From Gemmatimonadales bacterium (GTDB lineage Bacteria > Gemmatimonadota > Gemmatimonadetes > Palauibacterales > Palauibacteraceae): a stretch of 13,716 bases of DNA. Positions 13,061-13,716 of the stretch are shown one piece after another. Every line of letters begins with the position of its first letter. Within the stretch, counting starts at the first letter, position 1. The position numbers were made by a program, and so were the translations under genes. The notes under the pieces are model-generated. The model was not told where the DNA came from. It saw nothing but the letters and a program-made list of their open reading frames with translations, and searched no databases. The stretch covers positions 1 through 13,716 of the forward strand of contig DAOVWI010000048.1 in NCBI GenBank assembly GCA_030636765.1, given 5' to 3'.

Positions 13061-13716
13061 GTGAGCGAGCGGACGGCGGAGCGCGAACAGCAGGCCACGC
13101 GCCTGAGCGAGTTGCTCGGCAAGGGCGACACGCGCGCGCTGGCGCAGCTCGTCGAGGACGTCCATCCGAGTGACCTTGCCGACATCCTCGAGGGACTCGA
13201 CGAGGACGAGCGGGTGCAAGTCCTGGAGTTCCTGCCGCCGGCGGTTGCCGCGGAAGCTCTGGCCGAGATGGAGGGCGTCGAACGACCCGAGGAGCTGCTT
13301 GCGCAGCTCGAGCCGGGGAGGTTGGCCGAAGTCGTCGAGGAGATGCCCGACGACGACGCGGCCGACCTGATCGGCGAGCTGGAACCGGAGGAACAAGCCC
13401 GCGTCCTCGCCTCTCTGGTGGACTCGAGCGCCATCGAGGAACTCCTCCACTATGCGGAGGACACGGCCGGCGGCATCATGACGAGGGAGCTGGTCGCGGT
13501 GCCCTCCGACATCACCGCGGGGCAGGCCCTCTTCGAGATTCGCCGCCAGGCCCGGGACGTCCCGGATTTCTACACGATCTTTGTCGTGGCTTCCGATCGG
13601 CGGCTGGTTGGCGTGACGACGCTGCAGGACCTCGTGCTCGCGGATCCGGAGAAGCCGATCGCCCAGCTGACGGAGCAGCCCGCCGGCGTGGTTCCCGTGG
13701 ACATGGACCAGGAGGA
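13061..13716 (+). CDS. mgtE: MgtE magnesium transporter (N-terminal and CBS regions; 3' end beyond the window)
   Basis: MgtE is a dimeric Mg2+ channel gated by its cytoplasmic domains. The 218 visible residues contain the acidic N-domain superhelix (about 15-130, with HPSDLADILEGL at 35-46 and MPDDDAADLIGEL at 95-107) followed by the start of the CBS pair (about 131-218, YAEDTAGGIMTRELVAV and RRLVGVTTLQDLVLADP). The many acidic residues in the N-domain and CBS region are typical of the Mg2+-sensing surface. The transmembrane pore domain is expected beyond the right edge; the family is about 450 residues. The GTG at 13061 is the best start, though its ribosome binding site (AGGTTGG) is poor. 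It follows ybeY by 60 nt, too little for an M-box riboswitch. A 14-codon ORF ends 1 nt before it. Confidence 0.92.
   Translation, partial: MSERTAEREQQATRLSELLGKGDTRALAQLVEDVHPSDLADILEGLDEDERVQVLEFLPPAVAAEALAEMEGVERPEELLAQLEPGRLAEVVEEMPDDDAADLIGELEPEEQARVLASLVDSSAIEELLHYAEDTAGGIMTRELVAVPSDITAGQALFEIRRQARDVPDFYTIFVVASDRRLVGVTTLQDLVLADPEKPIAQLTEQPAGVVPVDMDQE

Noticed and set aside
1..13716. Search for a new defence, mobile or biosynthetic system
   Set aside because: Every sizeable frame with coding character belongs to a known housekeeping family, and no mobile-element signs or long unexplained gaps remain (the largest gap is 213 nt).

Overview
This is GC-rich DNA (roughly two thirds G+C), densely packed with housekeeping genes. 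It contains 11 complete protein genes plus one cut at each edge. No rRNA, tRNA, CRISPR array, transposase, phage gene or defence locus could be recognised. The combination of RqcH, YqeK, PgpH and a LytR_C-domain protein, with the order aspS-phoH-pgpH-ybeY, fits a free-living bacterium of the Gemmatimonadota or a neighbouring high-GC phylum. That placement is an inference from gene content and style, not a sequence match.

Layout. Positions 1-2489 are on the minus strand: lexA (cut by the left edge) and, upstream of it, an rqcH/NFACT gene. The 116-nt gap between them carries direct repeats that look like a LexA operator. A 156-nt divergent intergenic region follows. Then comes a tightly coupled plus-strand operon (2646-5872): panB, panC, panD, a YqeK-like HD hydrolase and a membrane-anchored LytR_C-domain protein. 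Junctions within it are GTGA, TGAATG and CTGA overlaps or abutments. The yqeK-like gene appears to start at a CTG, and a small tandem duplication sits at its 3' end.

The minus-strand rlmN gene converges on this operon, and the two stop codons share a CTAG palindrome. A 213-nt divergent region between rlmN and the next operon holds the best sigma70-type promoter in the window, with a perfect 8-bp inverted repeat over its -35 box. The second plus-strand cluster is vanZ-like, aspS, phoH, pgpH, ybeY and mgtE (cut by the right edge). Its first five genes overlap or lie within about 10 nt of each other; mgtE follows ybeY by 60 nt.

How the genes fit together. PanB, PanC and PanD make pantothenate for coenzyme A. 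YqeK (Ap4A) and PgpH (cyclic di-AMP) are two HD phosphohydrolases predicted to act on adenine dinucleotides. RqcH, RlmN, AspRS and YbeY serve translation, ribosome quality control and rRNA processing. LexA controls the SOS response. MgtE imports magnesium.

I did not find a convincing undescribed system. The points most worth checking are regulatory or architectural: the CTG start, the direct-repeat LexA operator, the duplicated gene junction, and the palindrome over the divergent promoter.
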